DNA of 64,000 bases from Calycina herbarum (Eukaryota; Ascomycota; Leotiomycetes; Helotiales; Pezizellaceae): the NCBI GenBank assembly GCA_001414485.1, contig LLEY01000009.1, positions 657,907 to 721,906 of the forward strand, written 5' to 3'. Positions 11,638-26,807 of this stretch are shown here, piece by piece. A program made the position numbers and the translations under genes. The notes under the pieces are model-generated. The model was not told where the DNA came from and searched no databases. It was given only the letters and a program-made list of their open reading frames with translations. Each line of letters begins with the position of its first letter. The stretch's first letter is position 1.

Positions 11638-14614
11638 TTTGATGGATTTTCTAAGTTTTCGAGGGTTGAAAAGGGGGTAGTTTGGGGGGTTATTGGTAGG
11701 TAGAGGTAAATGACAGTTTTGGTAATTTGCAATGAGCGTGGTGACGATATCGTCAATGAATAGAGACAGAATAGTGAGCAAAGCTCGAGCGAAAGAACAA
11801 ACAAAAACTGCGAATTGAAAACCTGAAAACGTGTGATAAGATAAAACAGAAATCGGGAATTCCACCACCGTTACCTTATATGACAAAGCTCACTTTGAGA
11901 AGGAATAACCTCATCACCCTCCAGATAGGCGACTCGTAGCGGCCCCCGGGCGTGGACGCCACGCTGCGAGTAAAATTAGATTTCAAACATGGGGCTGACT
12001 CCTCCCAAGCTTTCATGATCCTCAATTAAACAGGCTCGTCGAACCATACCCAGTCATGAACCCCTGAAAGGAACATTTGCGCGAGAAGAAACAGTTCGTT
12101 CTGCCGCTGCAGGAAGGGAGGTGTGGAAGAAAGAGGATGAGCCTCTCAGAACAAATCCCAGAGGCGAAGCCCTTCTTGTTTTAAACCCCTGACCCGGTCT
12201 CTTTCTCACTTCAGCTGACTCTCCTCCCCCTAGCCACACGTGATCTAGCTTCATCCTTTCTCCCCTTTTGCGGCGTGTGATTGGATCTTGGGAACGCCAT
12301 TTACATGGATTCTCAAAATCATTGGATATAATCGTAAACATGCCAATCCGTTTCAAAAATAAACGTACAAAAGAGGGCGCTCCCGCACCTTGGCACTCTG
12401 AAAAATTAATCGTGGAATTTGTTCCTCTTATTTGTACTTCGTAACGTGAGGGCGATGGTTGGTTTTTGTAAGTGGAATTTTGATTTACATTGGTAGAAAG
12501 GGTTAGTCATTGTTCACACTTGTTTTTACATACCTGGTGTACTTTTTGGGGGTGTTTCCCCTTCCCATCGGGCGCAATCTGGAGCAACCTGACAACTTGG
12601 GTTTGGAACTTCGCAGAAAATGTTTGCGTCCACATACGTAAGTTTTAAATAAACCCACCTCGTATCTTGTTGTTGGTGTTAGTATTTTCATTGTTTGAAT
12701 AAGTGGTGACGGTAGGGTTTAACGAGCCATCGAGTTAGACCTTCACTGGAAATTTACCCACATGGTCCTCCGCGAAGTACGTACGGTACGTGCCTTCCTT
12801 CCGAACACTCATATCATTGAAACTCGAAACATGCATCTCGCTTTCTCCAGATTCTTTTGGATCTACGCAAGCATCTGCGAACAGGTTTGCTGTAATCACC
12901 CCTGTTCAAATCCTCATTTTGACGAATCAAATTTCTGTCATACCCTAATCTTTTCAACATGCCAAGCGAGGACTATTGCTCGAAGCCTCACTTGTTCATT
13001 AAAAAAGGATCTCATCGCAGACAAGATCTAAGCCCCGCATTCTGTCCAAACTGGAAATACTACCCACATAGTTCAGAAACAATTCCCCACGAGGTAGTGG
13101 CTTATTTAGGTAACTTGCCACGATCGAAATAATCCTGCACCGTAGATCGCAAGACACTTTAAGGTGTTGACCTAAACTCGCGCCTCTTCCACGCTTATTC
13201 GGGGATTTCCTACCTTCCAGAAGTAGTAATCGGTTTGTAGCAAGGGTAGTGGTCAAATTTCAAGAGGCAAATTTGGCTTCCTTCTTTTACCGGGGTGGCT
13301 TACCCCACCCTAAACGGCTCGTCCACCGGTGCTTCGCCAAATTATTAATTTGAGCCACGAAATGTCTCCTAAATCTGCTTTCAAGAACACATATTAAGGC
13401 CTTGATTCATGAAGCATAGATTCATGTTTATTTATTATCACTGTAAAGCACCTCATGCTATACCAAAGCAATGCAGCGTTTCCGTTGAGGTTTAAATCAA
13501 TTTGAACTTCCCAATTTTCACACTACAATAAACCAACTTAATCCTGCCGGTTTTGACTCATTGTTTGGCATATTAACAGGAAGAACTCCCCGGGCTTCGC
13601 TCAGCCTTATAGTTGTATGCTTGGGTGAGTTTCAAGGACTTCAATTTACCTCCAAAAGCAACTATTGGGTGATGAAACCGAAAACTTTTGAGGGGCTCAT
13701 TATGTCACGCATTGTTTAAAACACTTAGAACCCCGTAATTGGGTCTTCTGTCCATTGGCTCCTTACACAAGTTCTAAAATAGCATACTTTGGTGTACTCA
13801 ACGAGGAGGAATGGGCCTTGCATATTTTGAGATCACACTATTAAACCGAAGTTTCCAGCATTCGGCGAATCTCTGCTTTGCCCTAACACTTTACTAACGA
13901 ATGGCAAGAAAATTATGAGTTGGAAATATGCCTTCCAGGAGTATACAACTCATGAAGTTCTGAGCAACTTTTATCTCGAGTTACTTGTAACAACTCTACA
14001 ATTTGTAACAACAAAATCCATTTGATATCCAAGCCACAACTAACAGCATGGATGAGAACGTAAGTAACACTAATATACGAAAGATATTTATACGTGATCG
14101 TGACCTCCTTTTGACCTAACACCATCTAGAAAGGAGCTTCCTTCAAACTTGGCAACGAAGCGTTCGTCAGTAGAACACAAGTTGAATCCAGTATTTGCTA
14201 CCTACCAAATCCTCAAGCTATTCCGCCTTGCTAGGCTCCGCTTTTTTTCACTTCCGTCGAGGTTGAAACTCGTGTGTTGCATATCGCCTGCAGGAAGACA
14301 GAAATAGAAAATCCAGGCAATGATATAAACTACATAAGGGATATCAAGCGCAAAAAGATATCCAACTTTCCCTCATGGCCAAGAATTGCCTTTTCCTTTT
14401 ATTTCAAGTCAAATTCTTCCAAATCTATACACTATTTCACAATTCTTCTTCACCTCGTTACAAGAAAGTTCTAAACTGCACCTCGGGTAACCAGCCCCAC
14501 TCTCAAAGGTTTTAGCCACCACACAAATCCCCCAATATGCACAAATTACCCACATATGGAGAAAAGATTAACCAAAAAATGATTGATTCATTGTTATCAA
14601 TGAGTTGGTCTCTT
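11638..14614. other. intergenic, no gene seen
   Basis: About 3 kb between the BYS1 gene and the tRNA. 11638-12000 is the BYS1 leader and promoter. The remaining open frames (12762-13031 plus; 12999-13256, 13913-14125 and 12054-12356 minus) are under 105 codons, overlap on both strands and show no domain or splice logic. I see no repeat or RNA gene. Confidence 0.5.
14574..14579 (-). terminator. RNA polymerase III T-run for tRNA-Leu
   Basis: On the minus strand a run of six T follows the tRNA 3' end by about 35 bases. It is the first T-run long enough to act as a Pol III terminator. Confidence 0.55.
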
Positions 14615-14713
14615 TGAACAGAGTGGGACTCGAACCCACGCCCCTTTCGAGACCAGGAAATTGTTGTTAAGGTAACCTTAACCTGGCGCCATAACCAGCT
14701 CGGCCATCTGTCC
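14615..14713 (-). tRNA. tRNA-Leu (anticodon AAG) with a 17-nt intron
   Basis: Reading the minus strand, the acceptor stem GGACAGA pairs with TCTGTTC (one G-T) and is followed by discriminator A. The D arm begins TGGCCGAGCTGG, which doubles as the Pol III A box. The anticodon arm is CCAGG-TTAAGG / T-CCTGG, placing AAG as anticodon. A 17-nt intron (TTACCTTAACAACAATT) sits one base 3' of the anticodon, the universal nuclear tRNA intron site, and contains CCTTAA, which can pair with the anticodon loop as in typical precursor tRNAs. A long class II variable arm and the T arm GTGGG-TTCGAGT-CCCAC (B box) complete it. The mature length is 82 nt before CCA addition. Confidence 0.95.
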
Positions 14714-15900
14714 TAGTTGAGTTGTGTTTTATTGGATGTTGAATTTCAGCTTGTTAGTGTTTAAGAAAGCAGCGTTTGTGGGGGTGTGGTTTTTTGGTGG
14801 GGAATTTTCTGTAGCACACGTGAGGGGGTATAAGTGGAGATTTTCTAGTCTAGTTGAAAGCTAATTGGTTCATCGGAGAGGCGGAGGAGAATCATCGGGA
14901 AGTGGGTGTGGATTTGAAGAGATGTCTGCTTTCTGTTTAGTATTTTTAATGCAATTTGGGATCATGAAGACTATTCCCCCAGCAGCTGAAGTTCTAGTAA
15001 CAATCCCAAAGATTTAACGGACTAATTTACCAACTCTTATATTAAATATCGAAGCATATATACTCTAAAAGTGATAATTAGAAGGGACTAACTATTATCA
15101 TTAATTCACTTACGATTCTCTCTCGGAAGTTTAATTTGTATTTTTCAATATTTTATTCTACGAGAATAAAAGCCATCTTATGATGCTTATAAGCTTTATC
15201 TTATTCTACTGAAAACTATTACTACCTTACTTTCACTTAGTTAAGGTGGCTTTTGAGAGTCAAAGTAGTAAGAGGAAGTGATGTTAACGGGGAATGGACA
15301 GAGCGTGGAGATCTGTGCTTAATGGATAAGTTACAAAATTGTTGCTCCAAAATACCAGAAGAAATAATTATGTGGGAGTACTTCCGATGATTATCATGAG
15401 TATGTGAGTATGTGAGTATGTGAGTATGTGAAAATTGTAAATTTCTTTTAATTGTTTAAATAAAAATTATAATTCGAGAGAAATAGTTCAAGGGAAGTTA
15501 TAAGATTCTTCTAAGATGCGTTTTAATTCTCATTATCATAGGTCCCTTATTATTATCTTATATAGTTCGGAGAAAGGTAGATGTGTGTGTACTACACGTC
15601 GAACAGACTGAAACTCTTACATGCTCATGCACCAATTTGAGATTTCTAATTAGACCAAGATTCTACGACTGTGATCTTAAACACACTCTATAGGCGGCGG
15701 ATGAGACCAACATTACCCAGAAATGTTAAGACAAGAAAGAGGTTAACGGGTTGAGTGATTAAGGTAAGGAAGAGTCATGATCTACATTTCAAGAAGAAAA
15801 CACACAGTAAAGACATCAACACAAAAGCTTTCAATTCAATGTCATCCACAGCTCTAATTCCATTCTCTAAGAACTATTTCTCCATCTGAAAAAATCTCGT
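14714..15900. other. AT-rich intergenic region
   Basis: No gene is supported. 14940-15560 is AT-rich with many short TA-rich words. The octamer microsatellite at 15398-15431 is listed separately. 15600-15900 holds the downstream flank of the transaldolase-family gene. Confidence 0.5.
15398..15431. repeat. octamer microsatellite (GAGTATGT)4
   Basis: Four perfect head-to-tail copies of GAGTATGT followed by GA, in AT-rich intergenic DNA. Confidence 0.95.
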
Positions 15901-17347
15901 CTAAACCATCAACTCTTCCAACTTCGTCTGCATGTCACAGAAGATCTTGATAGCCTATTCAAACACGTCAACACGATCATTCACCCATCATCCACCCCCA
16001 GAACATCCAAGTAGGGGGGAAAAACAAGACTCACGTCATCCAACTTCCGCAACCCCTCTCCCCCATCACTCCCCTCAAACTCCTTCTTCCACCTCGCCTC
16101 ATCGTCGCCGTACCCTCCCTTGCCCGTCTGATCAGCAACCTCAACATAAGTATTCCCCCCAAAAAGACTCGCAACCTTATTCCCCTTCACATCCGTCTCG
16201 GCCAATTCCTTAAGTAAGGCAGGAGAAATAGTAATGTGATTGACGCCAGCGAGAGCGAGAATTTCATCGATATGTGTCAGACTCGCTGGAAGGACTTTTG
16301 TGCGGAGCTTGGAGGAGGTATAGTGGTTTTGAGCTGCTAGACAGAGGAGTGCGGCTTTGGCTTTGCGTTTGTCGATGAATCTGATTTTCTTGAATTAGCT
16401 TTCTTACGCCCTGTTTCATTCCAAAATCATCCAGAGTACGATAAGGAATAAATACCCAGCTTCGAAATGCACCCTCAACTCATTTACATAAGGTGCAATA
16501 TACGTGCATCCCACTTCCCCCGCAAGAACAACCTGTTCCATCACAAAAAGCGTCGTAGCTAACGTAGAGATCCCCGATGCTTCGAGCGATTTGCAAGCTT
16601 GCATACCTGCCCAGGTCGAGGGGATTTTTATGCATATTCTTTTGCTATCGAAGGTAGGGAGGATGGTTTTGGACAGGGCGATGATTCCTTTCCTGGGTGT
16701 TAGTAAAAGGAATGGGGATGGAACGTGGATGGAGGAAAAAGGGGAAGGAGAGACGAACTTTGAGCATTCTTAATAGTCTTCTCTTTATCATGAGAGTGGA
16801 CAGGGTTTGTTTGGATGTGAATGTAACCTGTGAGGTAGGGACTGATTTGATGTTGAAGTTTGAGCATCTGGTTTTCTTATAAGCTACTTGTCTCCCCTTG
16901 CGTCATCTTCTCTTCTTCTCTTCATGCTCCATCTCCCCTCGTCCATTCCACAGGAAACTTAAAGAAAAGATAAGGAGAGAAAAACATACCGCAATATCCC
17001 CAGCCAACTCCTTCCCCCCAATCTCAGGGTATTCCCCCGCAAATTGCTTACTCAACTCAACCGATTCCTTGATAAGTTGTGCGTGAACTGGTTTGACGAG
17101 TTCGTTATATGCGATTGCCTGAATTCAATTAACTTCCCCCCCTCTTCCAAAAGAAAAACCAAGGAGGGACAGACCTGATTCGACGTACAATCCACGAAGG
17201 GACCCAGGGATTTCACAACTAGTTGAGTTAGTAAATGTTAGAGGGGAGGAGAATGAGAAGAGATTTAGAAATACCTTCAACATCCATCGTATCGCAATCC
17301 ACCTCACTCCTACTCCTCAACCAATCCAACATCGTTCGCGAAGCCAT
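15901..17347 (-). CDS. transaldolase-family protein
   Basis: Seven exons (17275-17347, 17175-17218, 16990-17118, 16759-16867, 16456-16687, 16035-16380, 15901-15954) give 328 aa, close to the usual transaldolase length of 315-335. Transaldolases move a dihydroxyacetone unit between sugar phosphates in the non-oxidative pentose phosphate pathway through a Schiff base. The lysine is Lys139 in ICIKIPSTWAG, matching the family's IKI/LxSTW motif. Other family blocks are VDCTSNQAIAYNEL (where classical enzymes have DATTNPSL), QTNPVHSHDKEKTIKNAQ, ISTLATTLFVMEQ, CTYIAPYVNEL and ITISPALLKEL. The changed N-terminal motif suggests a paralogue and not the main housekeeping enzyme. No targeting signal is seen, so it is probably cytosolic. 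The exon 5 acceptor (AAAG) was picked because the nearer one breaks frame. Confidence 0.88.
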
Positions 17348-18332
17348 CTTGCTCGTCCCTTCCTTCTCGCCCCTTTCCTTTTCCTAGATTCTTAACTTCC
17401 CAGGTCCTAAATCTCAGACTGAAGCTCCTCAATAATCAGAAGATCTCATAGAAAACATTTAAAGTCCATCGGCCCAAAGCCCTCCGTAGAAATACCAATG
17501 TTCCCCGCCATCACTTAGCACTGGCGTGTCAAAATAGTCCAAAAACAAATCAATCCCCGCCATTCCCCCCACTGCTGTGACGAAGGTTCAGGGTAACTTA
17601 CCCGAAGCTAAACATGCATCTGGGGATTCTTCTCCCAATCACACTTCAGCGGTAGGCCTGCAGACAGATGGATGGAAGGACCCCGCTTTACCTACCATGT
17701 TGGTACATATGCAGCCGCTCCAATGCGGAACAGTTGGTGCGGGGTCCAAAACCTTTCTTTCCCCATGGAAGATTCGAATTGAGTTTGAAATTCGAGCAGG
17801 TTGGAAAGTTGGAATGTGCAGACCCTCTTTCTCTATGCCATGTTGAATACAGGGTTCCAGTAAGATAGGTAATTTGATCGGTGGGAACTTAAGTTGCGCT
17901 TACCTACCCCCCAACACCGAAAACCCCCCCTTCTTGAAAGTTTATAATTTTTGATAATTGTTTTGGAGTAAGATAATTAAAGGAACATTAGTCCAAATAT
18001 ATATGTGTCTGCATATATATACATTCCATCTCTACGCCACCAATCCAGTTGATCCCATCCAAAGAATGCATTGGGAAACTCCAAGAATGCCCAACCAACC
18101 CCCGTTTTGTAAAGACTCCCTTTCCCAAATGCTAAATGCAAATGCAACACCAATCCTGTATAAGATGCTAACCCATCCCATCATAATCGTTAAGACACCC
18201 GAGAACGCCCAATGCACATGCCCTTCTCTCTCTCTTCCTCCTTCTCGTTCCTCTTGTCTGTCTCTGTCTGTCAGAGAATACATATGAAATCCAAACGACA
18301 CGTATCCCTCTCTTCAATCACCAGCCATTCCC
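17348..18332. other. intergenic
   Basis: The transaldolase promoter is at the left and the 3' flank of the GH76 gene at the right. Short overlapping frames (17577-17846, 17958-18287) lack coding character. 17998-18022 is an AT dinucleotide-rich stretch and 18220-18270 is CT-rich. No gene is seen. Confidence 0.5.
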
Positions 18333-19739
18333 CTAATCAACAACCATCCACCAAATCATCCCAAGGAACAAACACAGCACCACAGTAGTCAAAAAACCAG
18401 CCCCAACCCTATCCCCCTTCGCAACCCCAAACTTATCAAAAAGCGTACTCGTACTACTCGTCCCCGCAGCATTGTTCCCCGTACTCGTCCCTCCAGTAGT
18501 ATTCGTGACCGGCGCCCTCGTCGACCCAATTAAATTCGCCTGCACAACTTCAAGCGCAGCCATCTGCTGTCCCACCCCATATGTCCCATCCCAAGTCGAA
18601 TTCTGCGTCCACTTCATCCCACACGTCCTCTTATTATCTCCCCCTCCGCATTGTTTCGCCGCAGCCGTCGCGCTCGGTCGGAGACGTGCCATAATAGCGT
18701 CATAAGTGAACGGCGCCGATTTAGTCGTTGCAGCCATCCAGCGGGAGAGGTAGGCTTTGAAAGATTGTTGGTCGACGTTACATCTATTGACCGTTTCGCA
18801 TGCGACTTCGAACATGACTTCGTCTTGGAAGAATACATCTGTGGCGTTTAATAATCCCCAAGTGCGTTCTTCCCATAGTGCGGAGCCATTCGTGTAGTTG
18901 TACATTGTTGCAGCGCCGAGGAGCATTGCGCCGGCATTGTAGGTCCATTGGATTCGGTTCAATTGCGTGCAGTTTATTAGATCGTCGGAGCCGTCGTAGA
19001 CGTAGTAGTTTTCATCTGTTAGGTTAATGGAGCGCATCCAGGTGTAGGCCTTTTCGGCCCATTCGGCGTAGGTTGCGTTTCCGGTGTATCGAGCCAGTCG
19101 CGAGGCTAGGTTGAAGAAACAACCATTCGAGATAGCGTTTTTATAGTTGTAACCGTTATTAAATGGGAAAACCTGCCAGCGTAGTCCTCCACCACATGTT
19201 GTAGGATCCCATCGTGGGACTTGGGTATTAAAAACGGCCTGGGCCAGCGCAAGCCATTGGGGTTGTTCTTTCGGAGGATCCGGAAAGTTGACTTCTGCAG
19301 CGGTCATTGCTGCAAGTCCCCAGAAGCTCTGATCATCGTTTCCGGTGGTTTTCGTTTGATTCGGTGTCATATAATCCTGATTGGGACCGACTTGGAACAG
19401 CATAGCTTGCGTTGTGACAGCATTATAAGTCGCGTCGCCGGTATAGTACCAATAATCAATCATGGAGCCGAACATTGCACCTGCTTCCCACCAATAATAT
19501 GGGGAGGGTAGGTTTCCTGGAATATCTCCTGTGTTGTTTCCGGTATAGTAAAGCATCATGTCGTGCGCGAGAATGCCCGCGGCAGTTTTTATTGAGTCTG
19601 CAAGACAATTAGTACAATTGAGAGGCAGTGGGAAGCAGAATTGGAACTTGCCTTGAGAGTTTATGTCCAGATCAATCGCTTCTATGATTGGAGCTCCAGC
19701 AAGAAGCGCCACCGACGCCCATCTCAGTGAGGGCTTCAT
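18333..19739 (-). CDS. GPI-anchored mannan endo-1,6-alpha-mannosidase (GH76, Dcw1/Dfg5 type)
   Basis: Probable exons are 19652-19739 and 18333-19597, giving 450 aa, typical of the Dcw1/Dfg5 family. These plasma-membrane or wall enzymes are thought to cut the GPI glycan at its mannose core and transfer mannoproteins to wall glucan. Features in order: signal peptide (about residues 1-21), then DSIKTAAGILAHDMMLYYTGN, PYYWWEAGAMFGSMIDYW, the catalytic pair in GNDDQSFWGLAAMTAAE (Asp117-Asp118), multiple N-glycosylation sequons, a Ser/Thr/Gly-rich tail and a hydrophobic C-terminus (VVLCLFLGMIWWMVV) that is a GPI-attachment signal. A 54-nt segment at 19598-19651 begins GCAAGT and ends TTGCAG with a TACTAAT branch site. 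It has no stop and keeps frame, so the gene also reads as one 468-aa frame, but removing it restores the normal family join (INSQ-DSIKTAAG). Confidence 0.9.
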   Translation of the reverse strand: MKPSLRWASVALLAGAPIIEAIDLDINSQGKFQFCFPLPLNCTNCLADSIKTAAGILAHDMMLYYTGNNTGDIPGNLPSPYYWWEAGAMFGSMIDYWYYTGDATYNAVTTQAMLFQVGPNQDYMTPNQTKTTGNDDQSFWGLAAMTAAEVNFPDPPKEQPQWLALAQAVFNTQVPRWDPTTCGGGLRWQVFPFNNGYNYKNAISNGCFFNLASRLARYTGNATYAEWAEKAYTWMRSINLTDENYYVYDGSDDLINCTQLNRIQWTYNAGAMLLGAATMYNYTNGSALWEERTWGLLNATDVFFQDEVMFEVACETVNRCNVDQQSFKAYLSRWMAATTKSAPFTYDAIMARLRPSATAAAKQCGGGDNKRTCGMKWTQNSTWDGTYGVGQQMAALEVVQANLIGSTRAPVTNTTGGTSTGNNAAGTSSTSTLFDKFGVAKGDRVGAGFLTTVVLCLFLGMIWWMVVD

Positions 19740-21617
19740 GGCGAGTGGCGAAGAATGTGAAAGGCGAAGAAGTGACAGCGAAACCCGAGACTTTAGAAAA
19801 TCGAGTATCCAAAATCAAAAGAAACGAGCAAAAATTGGAAAGGTCCTTAGATTTTGACCATTAAATTTCCCCCTCGGCGCCAAAATAGTGTTCTTTTCCT
19901 TGGGTGTTAATGGCCGCTTTCGGAAAAGACGTCATTCGGTAGGGGCGGAGGAAAAGAATGGTGTCCAAAAACAAAAGTTTCGCAAGGAGACATGGACGAG
20001 AACGTCCCAAAGGTTCGTTCTGGAAAGGAGTTTGGAAATGAACTTGGGAGAGAGACTATTGATAAGATAGAACGGACAAGACAAGGTTATAGTTTGTAAA
20101 GTGGAGTAAATAAATGGGATCGACCTTAGCTCCGTATATAATCATGCCGCGGGACCAAAACAATACGAGACGAGATGGAGCCGCCTCGCTGGCGAGCAAC
20201 CTAAAGGAGGAAAGAGAGGTGGTGCACAACACACATACCATTAGAAAAACGAGAAGGCAACTGCCCAAGCTGGCTTTGATGTCGCCTGATACGTGGAGTG
20301 GTTGGCACTTGCCTTCTCTTCCTCTCCTGTCAAGGCTGTGGCATGGGGATCATGCTCACAGCTGTGTCCTTGTGTGATGCACAGCACTCAACACTCCGTA
20401 CTCGCAACCTCTTGACGGAGCATAACCTCGTTCTCATCGTGAACAATTCTCCCACTCATTGTACACCATGTAAATAGAGACACAAAAAGAGAGCGCCGGA
20501 CCGGAACGGCGGGACTGCGGCTACGATTTGTATGTCCATTTACAGCGAATTGAAGAGGAGAATTGGGCGATGGATACGAGAAGCCCTGGACGGAGATCTG
20601 ATCTGACATGACAAAGCTAAATTGCATTGCCAGATGCCAAATGCCGAGAGGTGGGTAGAGGGAGGGAGGGGCAGAGAGCTCTCCAAGACTGCGAGTCGAG
20701 GTGTGAGGTCTTCTTGATGAGAGAGGTTATTTTGACGACTCGAGATCGGAAGTCTCTGACAAATTGGAACTCGAGTGGTGTGGTAAATGTTTCCAAGTGA
20801 GAGAGAGCTCTTGTTTTCAGAAGCTCAGCCTCTTCCGTTCCAACGAGATAATCTTAAAGCGGCAGCCATTCTCGGATCGGAAGAAAGATCCGCCGTTGTC
20901 GCTGAACTTGGTCTGGCGCGGTTTGCTGTCTCGCGGCTGTTCCGTGGTGAAAGCGGCTGGGAGAAACTCAATAAAATATATTATTGTTCTCGACTGAATT
21001 GGGACTAAATTAATTTAGAAAATCCAACCAGAAGTTGTCCCCGGCTAGCTATGTTATTATATCGCTGCCTTGTCCTCTCTCCATTCTCACGTGTATGTGG
21101 CAATGCTTTTCCTTTCAGAATAAGGTTCGGCTTGCGTACTCCTTCGTAAGGTAACTGCCACCGAAAGCTGACTGTCCGGATACTGAGATGAGTGTCTAAC
21201 AATAGATCTCAGAATATATTCACATCCATTTCCCTCTGAATTCTGTACTCTTGAGATCTTGAAATCTTTCGTGATTGTATTTACATTTTTTCCTGTTCAA
21301 CTTTCCCCAGACGCGGAACCCTGATCGCTCTTCCGGCCTTCTTGTTTGAGGTTCTTGGGTGAATTGTTTGAGCTTGCACCTGCCCCTTGAGCTGCCCACT
21401 CCACTCCGTCCCCCAGCCTGCCCCCAGCCGCTCTCGCCTCTCTTTGGCCTTCCCGACCTCTCCAAAGCGCTGCACCATCTGCCAGAACCTCTCATCCACA
21501 ACAAACCTACAAACAATCAATCCATCAACCAACACAACCACACAACTCTACAAAGCACTCTCCGACCGAACACACATCCTCCTCCACTCCCAAATCCAAA
21601 TCCCTTTCACCGCAACA
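19740..21617. other. intergenic; divergent promoters
   Basis: The GH76 gene (minus) and the v-SNARE gene (plus) diverge from here. 21360-21617 is strongly CT-rich and C-rich with CAACAACA-like tracts, a typical fungal promoter or 5' leader. Short frames here (for example 20388-20627 minus) show no domain or splice evidence. Confidence 0.5.
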
Positions 21618-22679
21618 ATGGCCGACTCTCGCGAACCTCAATATGATCCTTATATCCCAAGCGGCGGAGGAAAGCCTGCTGCTGGAGCAGGAGGTGCACA
21701 AGCAGCTCCAGGCAACCAGAGAACGGCGGCACTACAAGCAGTAAGTTGGATTCCTGTCCTTGCGATGATTCTATCGATGAGTCGCTCTCTCCGTGATGCT
21801 ATCGACGACGGCATTTCCGTATCAGCCAGCGCATTGCGACACGGGCCTCGCTATTCTTCCGGAAGTGCCAATCTTATTGGAATCGCCCATTTTCGACGCC
21901 TATCGAATACCTCGAATGGAAACACTTCATACTGCGATGATCCAACTGCTGGCGACTTTCTTTGAAGATGGCATAATCAGGATCGAAGTGGGCGTTGGTG
22001 TGCTGGCAGTGTAAGGAGAGTACGGATCAAGTTATCGCGACATCATTCAATCCGGCATATAAAGATAGCGATTCAGAGGATTATATCTTTTGAGAGCCCG
22101 AAGGTTGGAGTAACGACAGCCGATCTGTTGTCCTTCTCCAAACTCGTCAACCTGATCGCCCCGGCCTGGCCCAAAGAAACAGATTGCGACCATCTGGACA
22201 ATCGGCCACCTTACTGGAACAATTCAATTGTTATAGTGCAATTGCTAACATGCCATTTCTAGCAAATCGACGACACAGTTGGTGTAATGCGCGAGAACAT
22301 CAATAAGGTTTCACAACGTGGCGAGCGTCTCGACTCTCTTCAAGATAAGACCGACAACTTAGCAGTATCCGCTCAGGGATTCCGACGGGGCGCCAACAGA
22401 GTTAGAAAGTAAGCAGACTTCAATCCCTGCCTCCTTTATGGGTGCTCCAGGTTCGCTTGGAATACCCAGTGTTCACGAAAGCCGCACCTCTTGGAATCTT
22501 GCTAACGAGTTGATAGACAAATGTGGTGGAAGGACATGAAGATGCGAATGTGCCTGATCATTGGCATTATCGTCCTGCTCGTCATTATCATCGTTCCAGC
22601 TGGTAAGTTATATGTACACATTTCTGTTCTAGTCCAGAACACTAACGCTTCTCTAGTTGTTGCCACTAGACCCAAATAG
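21618..22679 (+). CDS. SNC1: synaptobrevin-like v-SNARE (Snc1/2 orthologue)
   Basis: Four exons, 21618-21740, 22263-22408, 22517-22602 and 22657-22679, give 125 aa. It is the vesicle SNARE that drives fusion of secretory and recycling vesicles with the plasma membrane, abundant at hyphal tips. The N-terminus is a short Gly/Ala/Pro-rich variable region ([18 protein letters not shown]). The R-SNARE motif runs from about residue 35 to 90 ([33 protein letters not shown]). It includes the zero-layer arginine in ERLDSL and the juxtamembrane [14 protein letters not shown]-terminal anchor follows ([15 protein letters not shown]), with only VVATRPK after it. Intron 1 is unusually long (522 nt); exon 1 stays open for about 225 nt into it, which would give a truncated protein without the SNARE motif if retained. 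Start context CAACAATGG is good. Confidence 0.95.
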
Positions 22680-26807
<4,128 letters not shown>

